Source: Heliocidaris tuberculata (Eukaryota; Echinodermata; Echinoidea; Camarodonta; Echinometridae). Taken from it: a DNA stretch of 64,000 bases. The stretch spans positions 21,784,340 to 21,848,339 of the forward strand of contig CM046842.1 in the NCBI GenBank assembly GCA_025618425.1. Direction: 5' to 3'. Both the position numbers and the translations under genes were made by a program. Of this stretch, positions 25,243 to 36,663 are shown piece after piece (the first letter of the stretch is position 1; every line of letters starts with the position of its first letter). Below the pieces are notes generated by a model, which was not told the DNA's origin, searched no databases, and worked only from the letters and a program-made list of their open reading frames with translations.

Positions 25243-25651
25243 TTCGAGACAATTGACAACATTTTGTGGTTTGGCTGAATAACTTTTGATTCACAGCTCT
25301 TAAAAAACTACCAGATGAATAAGTAGAAAGACCAAACATTTCTGCACACACTATGTCCAATTTCGTTGCATGACCATATTGCGTTTCATGGCAGGAAATT
25401 TTAAACAAGAATAAACTTTAAAATCCTTAATTGGCAACACAATGAGAGTCTCAAAATCATTGTTTTTTTAATCGAAATTGGTACTTTTTTCAACTTTTCG
25501 ACAAAATTCATCACCATGTATATCATTCTCAAAGACAGTACACGTTATTGAAAACCATGCAGCAAAAAAGAAAAATTTTATTCTTGCCAATTTGAAGAAC
25601 AAAACATGATAAATTTAGCCCTTGAATAATTCTTGTCCTGAAAGGGTTAAA
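25243..25651. repeat. CTGAAAGGGTTAA-ended dispersed repeat (copy 1 of 3)
   Basis: This copy shares long blocks with 28784-29241 and 50948-51367, such as GCATGACCATATTGCGTTT, CAACTTTTC, AAATTTAGCCCTTGAATAA and CCTGAAAGGGTTAA. The right terminus is GTCCTGAAAGGG-TTAA, and the left terminus is degenerate. Confidence 0.65.
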
Positions 25652-25722
25652 GCCCGAATTAGCCATCCATGCTTCATTTTTCTTTCCCCCTAGCAGCTAA
25701 TACATGTTCATTGTATACTCAC

Positions 25723-25848
25723 CTTCTTTTACTGACTCTTGTTCTATTTTGATCTCCACTTTTTCCCATCCTTCATCTCCTGCTTCACTTTGGTAAGCAT
25801 CACCTTGCCTTTCTGGTGATTCTGGGTCTCCATGCCCCATACTAAATT
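25723..25848 (-). CDS. Zinc-finger gene exon 4 (acidic, IKIEQE module)
   Basis: The acceptor is TTATTTAG and the donor GTGAGTATAC. The exon is 126 bp, symmetric phase 1-1, starting with AA like every downstream exon. It reads FSMGHGDPESPERQGDAYQS, then GDEGWEKVEIKIEQESVKE. The VEIKIEQE stretch fits psi-K-x-E followed by acidic residues, a SUMO-site-like arrangement. It is a divergent relative of exons 2 and 3, sharing the DEGW core. Confidence 0.8.
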
Positions 25849-27799
25849 CTAAATAAGTTTGAGAAAAAAATGGAATATATTTTAAAGGAAATGTTCAGTT
25901 TTGTAAGCTCTCGTCATCAGATATATTGGATGTTTGTTGATGAATAGCAAGATAAGTATTACTAGCAATGCAGAGATGCTGTGAAGATTTCACATCCTAA
26001 AGTGGCATATTAAACAAATGAGAGGCAAAATATCATTTAGGTGCCCGGTCAGGGATATAAACTCCCAACAACTTCAGCGTGCACTATACACCATACACGC
26101 ATTCAAAACCTACAAAGAGTGACACACATGCTATCTCAATGCGAAGCCTCTGGAGAGCCATCAGGGTGGAAAGGTCCTAGAGTAGTAGAGTAGCATACTG
26201 CCTTGATCTAGGGGTTCTTACATATTTACAGTAAATTTCACAGCAAATCATTGATGCAATACCAAATGATCTCGTAGAAACATCTTTTGATACTGGAAAA
26301 TAACATGAGACTATATTGAACATGTTATACTAGGCTAAGCATTTACTGATTAATTCCTCTTGAATTTCACCCCTTTCTGCCATTGAAATTATACATTTTT
26401 TCTTAATGGTATCAACTTCTATAATATACAATATTATTATCATATTCTACATCAGAATGTGAATTTGAGGAGCTCTAATACTGATCTCCCACAATTACAG
26501 TATTATTGCCAGTACACAACACCCTTGGTGCTGATACTAATGGTGAGGGCTTTCAGAAGATAAAAACCATGTGAAGATTCTTTAAAAAGGTGCCAACAAC
26601 ACTAAAAAATCATTCATTGCCTACTTTCATTCTCCAAAGTTGTTTTGGTCCTCCTAAACCACCACCCTGGAATGTCACAAGGTTATTTCACACAATGTGG
26701 ACCAATAAATGTGTCAGTGCATACTTTCAAGCTGCAAAATTGCTTTGGTCCTCTCAGATCACCATATTTCTGTCAATCTGAACCATGTGGGAACTTTTTC
26801 TGCCAAGAGGCCTGCCCAGCAATAACCCGAAATTCCTTTAACAGAAGTGATTCTGTTATAAATCTGAAGAGTTTTCAATGACTGAGCAAATATGTTATAA
26901 TACAAAGAGCTCCATATTCATAATAGATGAAAAGTGTATTTTCCAGCCACACTCATTCGCTTACTCCGAGAGGCATCTCACAGGAAACACAGATTACACC
27001 AACAAAGATGTTGCATAACACTTGCGTAACGACATGTTACTTTGCCTGATGAGGGCCAGGATGGCATGATGAACTACAGGGGGTCCACAAAGGGTTCTAA
27101 CATGTAAAAGCAACAGGTCTGAATTTTGAAACTACAGGTTTGAAAATCAGCGACAGGATAGGATTTCTTAAATAATCATTTTCAAACCAAATTATCTAAA
27201 TGAAATATTATTCATAAAATTTGTTTCAAAATGCTTCAAAATATGCCTGACATTGCACCAGAAAGCCTCAGAGAACCACAGAACTTCCAGCACCTTCAAG
27301 CAGGCTCTGGACTCCGGCCACAGGAGACTTTGCGCTTGGCATACATCAAATACTTATTATCATTTGCAATTATCATTTGAATACTAGAAGAGAGTTGTGA
27401 ATTTTTGAAGTTGCAATCAATCAAAAACAAATTGGCAACTCTGTGATGTATCTTGCGAGCTCATCTCCAATTTTCTCAGGACAGAAAAATTCATGAATTT
27501 TCATTTTCTTAGTTTTTGATGAAGGAATAGATTTGTTTCCTACATTTATGTAAAAACATGAGCAGCAATTGTATCTAAGGTGCATGTATGACTGAATATT
27601 TTCTTTATTGATGATTTTTCAGGTACTTGTACAGTGCAAATGGGAGAATAGCTCGCAAGATACTTCACATCTGTAGTTACTCATTTGTGTTTGATTGCTT
27701 ACAACTTCAAAAATTCATAACTGTTTTATTTCTCATTGGATTTTGCTCAAACCTTCCCTGATTTGTTTCTTTATTATTTCTGCTTCTTGTAAAAAGAGC

Positions 27800-28067
27800 G
27801 AAAAAAGTCCCCAATCATGGCGTTTTGGAGCTTGGCCGGCTCGGGTAATATTCAGGAATCTCTGTACATCTTCGGTAAACCCATGAATTGTGTGTATGCA
27901 GCACGCATTCGACCAAAGAAAGACGAACTGAACAACACAACTGACAAACTACCCCACCCTCGACAGCAATTTTGTTCACTGCTCCAAGATTGTTATGCAC
28001 AGCCTTGCAATAGGGGCAGGCGAATGAAACTGAACTTACATGGATATCGAGCGGTGGCTCCCTTTAA
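27800..28067. repeat. TTAA-flanked MITE (copy 2 of 2)
   Basis: Reverse-oriented relative of 9132-9410, with the right end GGCTCCCTTTAA intact and the left end eroded. It sits immediately 3' (on the minus strand) of zinc-finger exon 3, in intron 3. Confidence 0.55.
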
Positions 28068-28170
28068 AACCAACTTGTAATTAAAAGGTGGACTTTCCCT
28101 TTAAAAGGTATGAGATAAAGATCTTCTGTATCTGTACACAATTTAGAAGAACAACAGCCTACAAACTGAC

Positions 28171-28308
28171 CTTCTACCTCAGACATAGTTTCTTTCTTGA
28201 TTTTGACACTAGATGTTTTCAACTGGCACCCCTCATCTCTGGCATCGCTTTGTTCCTCATCAATTAGTCTCTCTGATGAGCAATCACCTCCAGGATCCGT
28301 ATGGTATT
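28171..28308 (-). CDS. Zinc-finger gene exon 3 (duplicated VKIKKE module)
   Basis: The acceptor is CTCTGTGTATAG and the donor GTCAGT. The exon is 138 bp, phase 1-1. It reads DPGGDCSSERLIDEEQSDAR, then DEGCQLKTSSVKIKKETM. Compared with exon 2 the module is nearly identical but the Trp of DEGW is Cys here, and the end is a few codons longer. The donor GTCAGT is slightly weaker than the GTGAGT of the sister exon. Confidence 0.8.
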
Positions 28309-28337
28309 CTATACACAGAGGAGTCTAGTTACACAAA

Positions 28338-28720
28338 GGCCGGAATTCGCAAAGGTGGTTTCAATTGAGACCATGGTTTATGCAGATTTTCTGGTATAAA
28401 TACGCTTGATTTAGCGCGTACAAAGATCCAATAATGAACGTGCGCCGGTTGCGCGTGGTTGGCAAAAGCGCTAAATTTACGCTTGTTGCCATGGTTCAGA
28501 CCATAGTTTATGAAAATTAATTTAAATAAACCATGGTCTGAATTGCATAAACAATGGTCTGAACCATGGCAACAAGCGTAAATTTAGCGCTTCTGCCAAC
28601 CACGCGCGACCGGCGTGCATTCATTCATGGATCTTTTTAAGTGTATGTGCTAAATCAAGCGTATAAATGCAATCTGCATAAACCATGGTCTCAATTGAAA
28701 CCACCTATTGAATTCCGGCC
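28338..28720. mobile_element. GGCCGGAATTC MITE, copy 1, AAA target duplication
   Basis: A 383 bp near-palindrome starts GGCCGGAATTCGCAAAGGTG and ends GAATTCCGGCC. The arms contain ACCATGGTTTATGCAGATT and its complement, and AAA flanks both sides. The duplicated exon 2 flank at about 29469-29485 shows the same site without the element (TTACACAAAGCGTTCTG). Confidence 0.85.
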
Positions 28721-28783
28721 AAAGTGTTCTGAAAAAATGTCCAAGTCAGTGCCATTTACTATACAGATTTTTCTAACTGCTTT

Positions 28784-29241
28784 CAACCCTTTCAGGACAG
28801 CAATTATTCAAGGGGTAAATTGGTCACATTTTGTTCTGCAAATTGGCAACAATTTAATATTTTTCTTTTAGGACTACGTGGTTCTAATAAGCTGAAATGT
28901 CTATGAAAACAATATACGCGGTTATCAATTTCATTGAGAAGTTGAAAAAAAATTTTGTTGCATGACCATATTGCGTTTGATGCCAGGAATTTTAAAAACA
29001 AGAATAAGCTTTAAAACCCTTAAATTGGCAACAAATTGAGAGGCTTAAAACCATTGCTTTTTATCAAAATTGGCAATATTTTTTTTCAACTTTTCAACAT
29101 TTCTAACCATGTTCATTGTTTTCAAAGACATTACACCCTAGAACCAAGCAGCACTAAAAGAAACATATTGCTGTTGCCGACTTAAACAAAATGTGATCAA
29201 TTTAGCCTTTGAATAAATCCTGCCATGAAAGGGTTAAAAGG
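28784..29241. mobile_element. piggyBac-like MITE (CCCTTTCAGGAC ends)
   Basis: The left end CCCTTTCAGGACAGCAATTA and the right end (reverse complement CCCTTTCATGGCAGGATTTA) are inverted repeats, and the right side is followed by TTAA. The interior matches 25243-25651 and 50948-51367. Confidence 0.65.
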
Positions 29242-29317
29242 GATGAGATACAGTAAATGTAAAGCTCTTTTGGCTCCCTGTCCACTGTTTAGAAGAACAA
29301 ACAGCCTACAAACTCAC

Positions 29318-29449
29318 CTACTACCTCAGGTTCTTTCTTGATTTTGACACTAGACGCTTCTAACACCCACCCCTCATCTTGGACATCGCTTTGTTCCTCA
29401 TCAATTAGTCTTTCTGATGAGCAAGCACCTCCAGGATCCATACGGGATT
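29318..29449 (-). CDS. Zinc-finger gene exon 2 (duplicated VKIKKEP module)
   Basis: The acceptor is CTATTCACAG and the donor GTGAGT. The exon is 132 bp, phase 1-1. It reads SRMDPGGACSSERLIDEEQS, then DVQDEGWVLEASSVKIKKEP. VKIKKEPE is a good match to psi-K-x-E with a following acidic residue. The exon and its flanking introns are a tandem copy of the exon 3 region. Confidence 0.82.
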
Positions 29450-29754
29450 CTGTGAATAGAGGAGTCTAGTTACACAAAGCGTTCTGATAAAATAAACCAA
29501 GTCAGTGTCGTTTACCATTGAGATTTTTCTAACTGCTTTTAACTCCTTCAGTACCACCATTTAAAAAAAAAAAATCATTGTCATAAATAAACTGTATAGT
29601 ATTATTTTGACTCAAAATGCTTGTTTCATTGTTAAAATTGGGCGTGGAATATATATCCACTGGTAAAACACTTTACAACAAAACTACCAGTTCATGTTAC
29701 AGGGAAAAACTCTTAGTACACAATGTAAATTAGTCTTGGGGAGAATTTGCAACT

Positions 29755-31331
29755 GGGTAATTCCACAGAAAATGTTCCCTTTCCAAAACCACAAAAATTG
29801 GCTATAACACCCGAAGTACTTTGTCTATTATGACCAATTTGATATCAAACAAAGGAGCTCAACAAGCTCTTTAATTTGAGGTTTATGTTAATAGGATTAA
29901 AGTATATTAGGGCATGATTTTCTATAAAAACTCAATTTTTGGACAAAAAGTGGCAACATTTTTGGTCAAAACGTCCTATCTTTGAGTCTCATTATTTTAT
30001 GGCACAAACATTTCAGATTTCATTTTGGGGTAGTAAATTGTGATGAATGGATCAAAGATTACAAATAAAAGGTTGGCCTGACCCAATGAACCTTTGAAAG
30101 CAATGTTATAAGGATTTATAAAAGATGGACAAAAGTGTCATGTCCGTTACGCTCCTTTTCAGCTCTGACAAGAAAATGTGTAATCTAATCGTTATGCAAT
30201 ACATGTATGTAGGCATGTTAACCCTAAAAAGACTGGGGGGGGGGCCTTTTAGGCCCCCCTCTCGACATAAACTGCGATCATTTTGTAACGGTAACAGATT
30301 TTGCGTTGCAATTTCATGACTTTTTTCCCTAGAGTTTTGCGCAACTTTTGATACCAAATTTGCATGCCCCGCGTGCACGGTTACGGAGTTACGTCACCGT
30401 TTCACATGGCGTGTCAAGAAGGATTCAGTATTTTGCATTCGTTTGTGTGTAGAGTCAATGGAGACTGGAAAGAACATTACAGATACTGTTTTCAAACTAT
30501 GTTTTCATTGTGTTCTCTTTGATGAATGTCATTTGTGCATACAAATAACTCTTCAGGATCATAAAACAATGAAATACATTAGATCATAAAACAAAGAAAT
30601 ACATAAGAAATAAAAAACAAAGAAATACATAAGAAAATAAAGCAAATGATAGAAAAGCTTCTTGTAGCTATATTTTCATTGCATTCTTTTTGATTAATGT
30701 CAGGCAATGAACACCTTAGTCTTAGTGATAACAAGCTTGTAAAGGGAAATCTAGACTAGAATTGTCACCTAAATAGAAAAAAAAAACACAATTTTTCGAA
30801 AAAATGTGCATATTCGCATAATTAATTAGGAATTTCTGTAAAAATAAAAAATTCATATTAATCTATGGATTCATGTAGAGGACATAATGAACTATCTTCG
30901 GACCAATTTTCGTCGTAATCGGACAATCTACAGCAGAGATCTGAAGGGGGGGGGGGCCCTTTAGGCCCCCCCCCCCAGTTTTTCCAGCCTCCAAAATACC
31001 TCAGTCTATTTAGGGTTAAGGACATATATTTTTAAAAGCATCTGTTGATGCCTAAATTAGACCAGTTGGACCCTAAAACTCAAAGATCTTTGAACATTTT
31101 CAAAGGACTTAAAAATCCTTGTCCATTTTGTGTCATGTCCATTACGGTTACGAAGAGTCAATATTCTCTTCAACTGCTCTAAAAATTTGCTGTGTATATC
31201 CCTGACAGTAAAATGTGCCCGATTCAGTTACTAAAATAGGTTTTAGGACTCCTGTTTTTGAATGAAAGTGTCTTAAATAACCTACATGTAATATTCTGCT
31301 GACTGTCATGTCCGTTACGCTGGAATCGCCC
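29755..31331. mobile_element. GGGTAATTCCA element with ATGTCCGTTACG motifs, AACT duplication
   Basis: The left end GGGTAATTCCA and the right end TGGAATCGCCC are inverted repeats, and AACT flanks both sides (29751-29754, 31332-31335). Three copies of TGTCATGTCCRTTACG lie inside (30136, 31131, 31304). It is interrupted by the piggyBac-like element 30218-31019. No transposase is seen. It sits in intron 1 of the zinc-finger gene. Confidence 0.7.
30218..31019. mobile_element. piggyBac-like element nested in the AACT element
   Basis: TTAA-CCCTAAAAAGACTG at the left, CAGTCTATTTAGGG-TTAA at the right, 802 bp overall. G and C tracts follow each end. The terminus closely resembles the canonical piggyBac CCCTAGAAAGAT pattern. 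There is no transposase frame. Confidence 0.75.
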
Positions 31332-31691
31332 AACTGAACTCACATCATGGGGAGGGATTAAATTTCCATACATCATTCAAAAAGGAAGATGATGAGTTAT
31401 TTCTCCCTGGAAAGTAAAGGAAGTAATACCTGCTTCCAATAGTAATTTCTATGCAGGCCCTCCCATTGACCAATTTCCCTGGAGGGCTGCAAGGGTCAAC
31501 AGTTCTCTGAAGTTGCTAGCATTACAGAGATTGTGCACGGGACTAAAGTAAAAGTTTGTTTTAAAGAAAAAAAAAAGAGCACTCTCTATGAAGTATCTGC
31601 TTATTTCATTACCTTCTTTTTTTCTTTTTTATTTTTTCTCATTTGTGGGGGTTTTTTTGCTTTGGTTTTTTTTTTTTAGCTTTTCAGAGAG

Positions 31692-32031
31692 TAGGCCAGG
31701 TAAAATTAATTCCTAGTTTCTCGTCTAGATTTTCCAAAAATGAGGAGGGGGTACCATGTTATTTGATATTTGATATCTTTCCAAGATGGCTGCCACACAT
31801 ACAAATGCATTAGGCACCGCTTCCCGTTGTATTTACAAAATGTATATTTTTCTGGGGTCCCTTTAAACCCCAAAAGGCATCAAGTTTTAATTTTAGGGGT
31901 CTGCAGCAAAATATTGGTGGTTTTAATTTTAAAATTTTTTTTAACCAAAAAATTAAGAAAAAAAAGGAGGCGGGTGCAAAAAAGGATGCGGGCGGGGACG
32001 AGAAAAATAGAAATAATTTTCATTTGGCCTA
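31692..32031. repeat. TAGGCCAGGT-family MITE, second complete copy
   Basis: TAGGCCAGGTAAAATTAATT...AGTTTCTCGTC at the left pairs with GACGAGAAAAATAGAAATAA...TTTGGCCTA at the right; compare 12628-12902. Confidence 0.55.
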
Positions 32032-32051
32032 AGTAACTCAATGCAACAATA

Positions 32052-32341
32052 GCGAGCTTACGATTTCAGGATGGGAGGCTTTGAAGACGGGGAGTAGAGC
32101 AAAAAATCGATGTGCGCATGCGCGACTCGGAGTATCTCCCCGTTCTGGTTGATTTCAGGATGGTTCTCGGGCGAAATAGCGTCCGGTCTAAAGTGGGGAC
32201 GGGAAGCTGAACACTACAGTGTGTCGCCATCCACCTGTTCGTAACTTGATTGGAAAACAAGACGGGGAGAGTGCGAGGACTGTCACAGTCGGTTAACTCT
32301 CCCCCGTCCGGTTGCTCTCCCGTCCCGTTTCGTAAGCTCCC
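32052..32341. repeat. GAGCTTACG-ended MITE, TA flanks
   Basis: GCGAGCTTACG at the left and CGTAAGCTCCC at the right, flanked by TA. The interior is GC-rich relative to its surroundings. Confidence 0.5.
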
Positions 32342-32525
32342 TAATAACACGATCACAACGACGTTGAAAATATAAGCTCAAGGGTAATTTTTCAATACCC
32401 TATTGATACATGTATACTGAAAATGTACATGCTATTGTAATGTTCGCACATTTCCTTATGTTATTTATGTCAACTGGGCTATTGAATTCCCCTGAGGCTT
32501 AGGTAGATCTTCTTTGAAAGTCTTT

Positions 32526-32863
32526 GGCCGGAATTCACAAAGGTGGTTTCAATTCTGACCATGGTTTATGCAGATTTCGTGGTATAAATACGCTTGATTT
32601 TATAGCATACACTTAAAAAGATCCAATAATTAACGCGCGCCGGTCGCACGTGGTTGGCAAAGGCGCTAAATTCACACTAGTTGCCATGGTTCAGACCATG
32701 GTTTATGTAAATTAATTTAGCACCTTTGCCAACCACGTGCGACCGGCGCGCATTCATCATTGGATCTTTTTAAGTGTACGCGCTAAACCAAGCGTATTTA
32801 TACCACGAAATCTGCATAAACCATGGTCTGAATTGAAACCACCTAAAGTTGTGAATTCCGGCC
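32526..32863. mobile_element. GGCCGGAATTC MITE, copy 2, TTT target duplication
   Basis: 338 bp, same termini and arms as 28338-28720, flanked by TTT on both sides. It lies in intron 1 of the zinc-finger gene, about 65 bp downstream of the exon 1 donor. Confidence 0.8.
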
Positions 32864-32929
32864 TTTGTGATCATGTTCCATGTTGCTCTTTCTCTCGATC
32901 TCTCTCTGCTCTGAACAAGTTCAACTTAC

Positions 32930-33029
32930 CTGATTCTAATACATCCAGTTCTTGCTTTATTTCAATGATGGGTCTCTCTCTGCCTAAGGGAGGCATCTCA
33001 GCTCTAGCTTTAGTACCCATCAGGTCCAT
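32930..33029 (-). CDS. Zinc-finger gene exon 1 (start codon, IEIKQE module)
   Basis: The ATG at 33029-33027 is preceded in frame by TGA five codons upstream, supporting this start. The exon reads MDLMGTKARAEMPPLGRERP, then IIEIKQELDVLES, and ends in phase 1 at GTAAGT. IEIKQE is again psi-K-x-E. The upstream AG at CTTCATAG may mark an acceptor from a non-coding first exon. The transcription start was not located. Confidence 0.75.
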
Positions 33030-33835
33030 CTCTATGAAGCTTCAGGAAACTGGACTACTCTAAACTCTCCACTCGGTGTTGAATATTGAGATCAGAATCT
33101 GATTAGGGAAGAAACATTAATGTACTTACATGTTAGGGTAAAAATGCCACATCAATATCCGACTAGCTATAGACCTACTTCACCAGCGTATGATATGATC
33201 ATTATCATTATCAGGATCACCATGGAATTGCATCATAATTTTAATTATGATCTGCTACTCGATTACTTCATCATGAGAGGGGTTGTGACAAGAGTTGCAA
33301 TCAACTTACAATTGATGTAGGTCTATTTGACCACCATCAGAATCATATTCATCATCCTTATCACCTTCAGGCTTCAACACCATCAACATTATCATTTAAA
33401 CAATGAATTAGACCTACTTCATCATCTACTTATTAGATAATGATCTTGTAATGCAGGGCCCTCGGCAAGTTGAGAAGAACGCATGGTGCTAGTCTGTTGA
33501 TCAGACTCGGAGACAAGTGTCGACCAGAGTGCACCAAGGCAGGGGGGGGGAGGGGGGGGTATAACATTTTCCTTTTAACCAGTGTTCATTCGAAAGTTGT
33601 GTATTGACAAGTTTACCATAAATTAGTTTTTAAATACTTCCAAAAAGAACATAATTTAAAATAGTCTACATTTAGCAATTCAGTTGGCCAATGAATGGTC
33701 TGAATTCCTAGGCTACCTAGGTAACCCCCCCCCCCCCCCCCCACCTCTCTCTCATGGGCACACCTGTACTAAACCCTCTGACCTTATCTTCAATGAATTT
33801 ATCAACAAAAGATTAGTGTCCAGACAAAACTTCTG

Positions 33836-34955
33836 GGGCCTGTTTCTCGAAACAAACGACAAGACAGTCATAACTTTATCCGCCAACTACGGAGATGTCC
33901 ATGATCTTCCTAAACTGTTTCACGTTGACTATGGCTGGCCTACAATGTACCGTGTCATATATTACAGTTCCCTCGTCGGATTTTAGTTCACCAAAGAAAT
34001 CTTTATAGAAATCATTTACGAAGATCGCCCAATTATTTGTTTTCACACAAAAAAGCACTCTTGTAATTATTATATAAGACGTAACATGTGATTTTCAAGT
34101 TTATTATGGTAGCACGTCATTTTTCATGCTAATTGATCAGATATGAAGGACCCATATCGTAAAATAGCTTTGCAATCAGAAGTTAAGAGACTTACTAAAT
34201 TCATTTTGACATAAAACATACCTAGCAACAGTTATGAATTTATATTTTTTCTAGATTATAATACTTCCCATTGCTTATCAGTAAGGCTTGTATTTTTTTC
34301 TTGCCCAATGTTTATTTGTCAATAGTTTTTTTTTTTTTCCAGTTTCCAATGATGGGATTAATTTGACGAGTTTTTGGTTTAACTTTTTTTTTTTTAATCC
34401 CACCACAATTTAATACAGGCCTATCTCCTGTCAGTCTATTAATGTTATCGTTTTTATTATGGTTTTCTTTTTCATTTGAAAAAAGGTTCCTTTCATATTG
34501 AAATGACCTCAATTACAAGACAATTAGGCTATTGTTTTTTTGGTTTTGGGGTGTTTTTTTTGTTGGTATTTTTATCCATTAGAATGTGGAAAGAGTGTTG
34601 ATTCACTAGAGTTAAGTGGAGACAAGCCTTGAACAAAAACACTATGTATTTTCATATAATTTTCATAATATAAACATGGATAAATTCCAGATAAAGTGAA
34701 TGCGTAAAAAGAGTTGCATAGAAGTATGTAGTGTCCCGTTTTGCCTACCATAATCTACCCAAGAAGTAACATGTGATGGCGCTGTACGTCGACTAAAAAA
34801 GATATGACAGGGTTGGAGGCGTCATAAGTCCTTAGTCAGGAAGTTGTCATGCATCTTGGTAAAGACGGCTTCGTGAAACACGTAGCGGACAACTCGAGAA
34901 CTAGCGCTGACTTAGTCAAGAACTTAGACATATGATGGTTTCGAGAAACAGGCCC
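33836..34955. mobile_element. GGGCCTGTTTCTCGAAAC element, CTG target duplication
   Basis: GGGCCTGTTTCTCGAAAC at the left and its exact complement GTTTCGAGAAACAGGCCC at the right. CTG lies on both sides (33833-33835, 34956-34958). 1,120 bp with no recognisable protein. Confidence 0.8.
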
Positions 34956-34958
34956 CTG

Positions 34959-35127
34959 GGTGCCATTGCATAAAGACTTACTATTATAATAGTAACTTTG
35001 CCATCAATGGTAACTACCATGGTAACGTTGCTCAAGAGCCAATCAAAATCCAGTATTCCATGAAAAGTTACTATAATAGCAAAGTTACAATTACTTAGTA
35101 TAATAGCAAGTTTTATGCAACGGCACC
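34959..35127. mobile_element. GGTGCC MITE abutting the previous element, CTG duplication
   Basis: 169 bp with ends GGTGCCATTGCATAAA and (reverse complement) GGTGCCGTTGCATAAA. CTG at 34956-34958 is shared with the preceding element, and CTG recurs at 35128-35130. The arms contain repeated ACTATTATAATAGTAA. Confidence 0.8.
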
Positions 35128-35677
35128 CTGGTAGGTCTCACTTATATAGTCACTGGGAGAGATTAGTGAGAGAGAGAGAGATCAGAATGAGAAAGAGAGG
35201 AAAACTTGAAAGAATAACCCTTCAAGAGAGGTAGCACACACAATCACATCCATTCATAAATACAAACTAGACATAAGGTCTACTTGGAGTTGGACACACA
35301 TAAGATGTAGATCTATACTATGGAGTGCAGATAAATTTACACACCAAAATCAGCTGTCCATTGTATCATTTCAGGCCTGTCAAGTCTTACAAGTAATTTT
35401 TCCCCTTCCAAAGACCAAAATAGTTACATGAAGAGGTTATCTTGGGAGCAAGAAGGCGTGGCACTATTTGTTGAAAATCAATAAGCAGTCTGGCGCTGAG
35501 AGAGCTAGAGATAAAGTCCCAAGCCAAGGGATGGCGCTAGCAGCACTGCCACTGCACTGCCACTGGTAAACTGTGCCAATGAGGCCAATGTTAATGCCCT
35601 CCTACTTTCAACATATTTCTTTATAAATAACAAGTCCTGATCATTTCCTTCAGTATTTTCAGTCATAGATCTACATG

Positions 35678-35679
35678 TA

Positions 35680-35712
<33 letters not shown>
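35678..35712. repeat. (ATC)n microsatellite
   Basis: About ten ATC units in the 3.3 kb head-to-head interval between the zinc-finger and PCYOX-like genes. Apart from the two CTG elements, I see nothing else in that interval. Confidence 0.9.
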
Positions 35713-36360
35713 GCATTCACACTTATCATGTTTACCATCATGACCATGGCATAACGTCTGAAGACTGCATGAACGTAGGCTCGAGTCGAAGCGTTGGATG
35801 GAGTTGGTCACTTGGAAGTTGGATGTTTGAACAGTTGAATTTATCTTTGAAATGAAAGAAAATGCTAATTTACAAATATATCAAATGCAGAATGTAGATC
35901 TACTCAGTCCAGTCCCATCTCCCTGCTCAGTCTATCTAACTTTTTCAGCTGCATGGCCTGAATTTGCACTCCTCTATAGACCTCTATAGCCATTATACTT
36001 ATAGGCTAGATCTAGTCGATTATTAACGTTATTGTAATAGTAGTACATCATATGATCCGGTCATGATGATCATAATTGATAATTTCAAGGCGCCAACCTA
36101 TTTTCTTTGAAAAGTACATTTGCAAAGCAAGGTATTCAGATTTTTGTTCTTGTATTAAATATGTTTGAACGATTTGTGTTAAGAAGAGTATCATTAGAGA
36201 TTTACAAAATCCAGGATTTATATCTTGGTTTTGCTGAACTGTAATGATGTTACCTTTATAATGGTTACACTATTTTCACCTGAGACTGAACCTAAGAATA
36301 TAATTATTTATTTGAGAGGTCGAAGCCGAGGAAGTTTTCAACAACGCTTGAAAAATCAAA

Positions 36361-36484
36361 ATGTTTTCGAAGAAATTATACGTTTTGATTGCAGTTCTGT
36401 GTATTTACCTAACACTGTCATATTCTTCCACGTCATCTGAAAATGAAAAGGTTGATGGAAACCAATCGAGGCCTGTTAAAATTG
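36361..36484 (+). CDS. PCYOX1-like: PCYOX1-like gene, exon 1 (signal peptide)
   Basis: The exon encodes MFSKKLYVLIAVLCIYLTLS, then about 20 polar residues ending RPVKI, and stops in phase 1 at the strong donor GTAAGT. Two lysines followed by a 16-residue hydrophobic run make a signal peptide, as expected for the lysosomal/secreted prenylcysteine oxidase family. The link to exon 2 rests on phase (G + CA gives Ala) and on the resulting strand-1 sequence VKIAIVGGGIGG, which matches the start of the FAD-binding fold in this family. The intron is 12.3 kb. Confidence 0.75.
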
Positions 36485-36566
36485 GTAAGTTCACTTTCGG
36501 TATTCCTGTAGTACTAGCATGACTAGTGACGTGTTGGCTTTGCTGTGCCTGGGCTGGGGCTGGGTT

Positions 36567-36611
36567 AACTCCAGGGAGCTCGAACGCGTAGCGTTCGAGC
36601 TCCCTGGAGTT
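36567..36611. repeat. Perfect 21-bp hairpin, 3-nt loop
   Basis: AACTCCAGGGAGCTCGAACGC is followed by GTA and its exact complement. It lies at the head of the palindrome cluster in PCYOX-like intron 1. Confidence 0.9.
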
Positions 36612-36663
36612 AGGTCAGGATTAGCTATACGAGCTCTGTGGCTTATCAATCTGGCTGGTATAG

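Noticed and set aside
32066..32356. 96-codon minus-strand frame with Arg/Ser/Thr bias
   Set aside because: Coincides with the GC-rich MITE 32052-32341.
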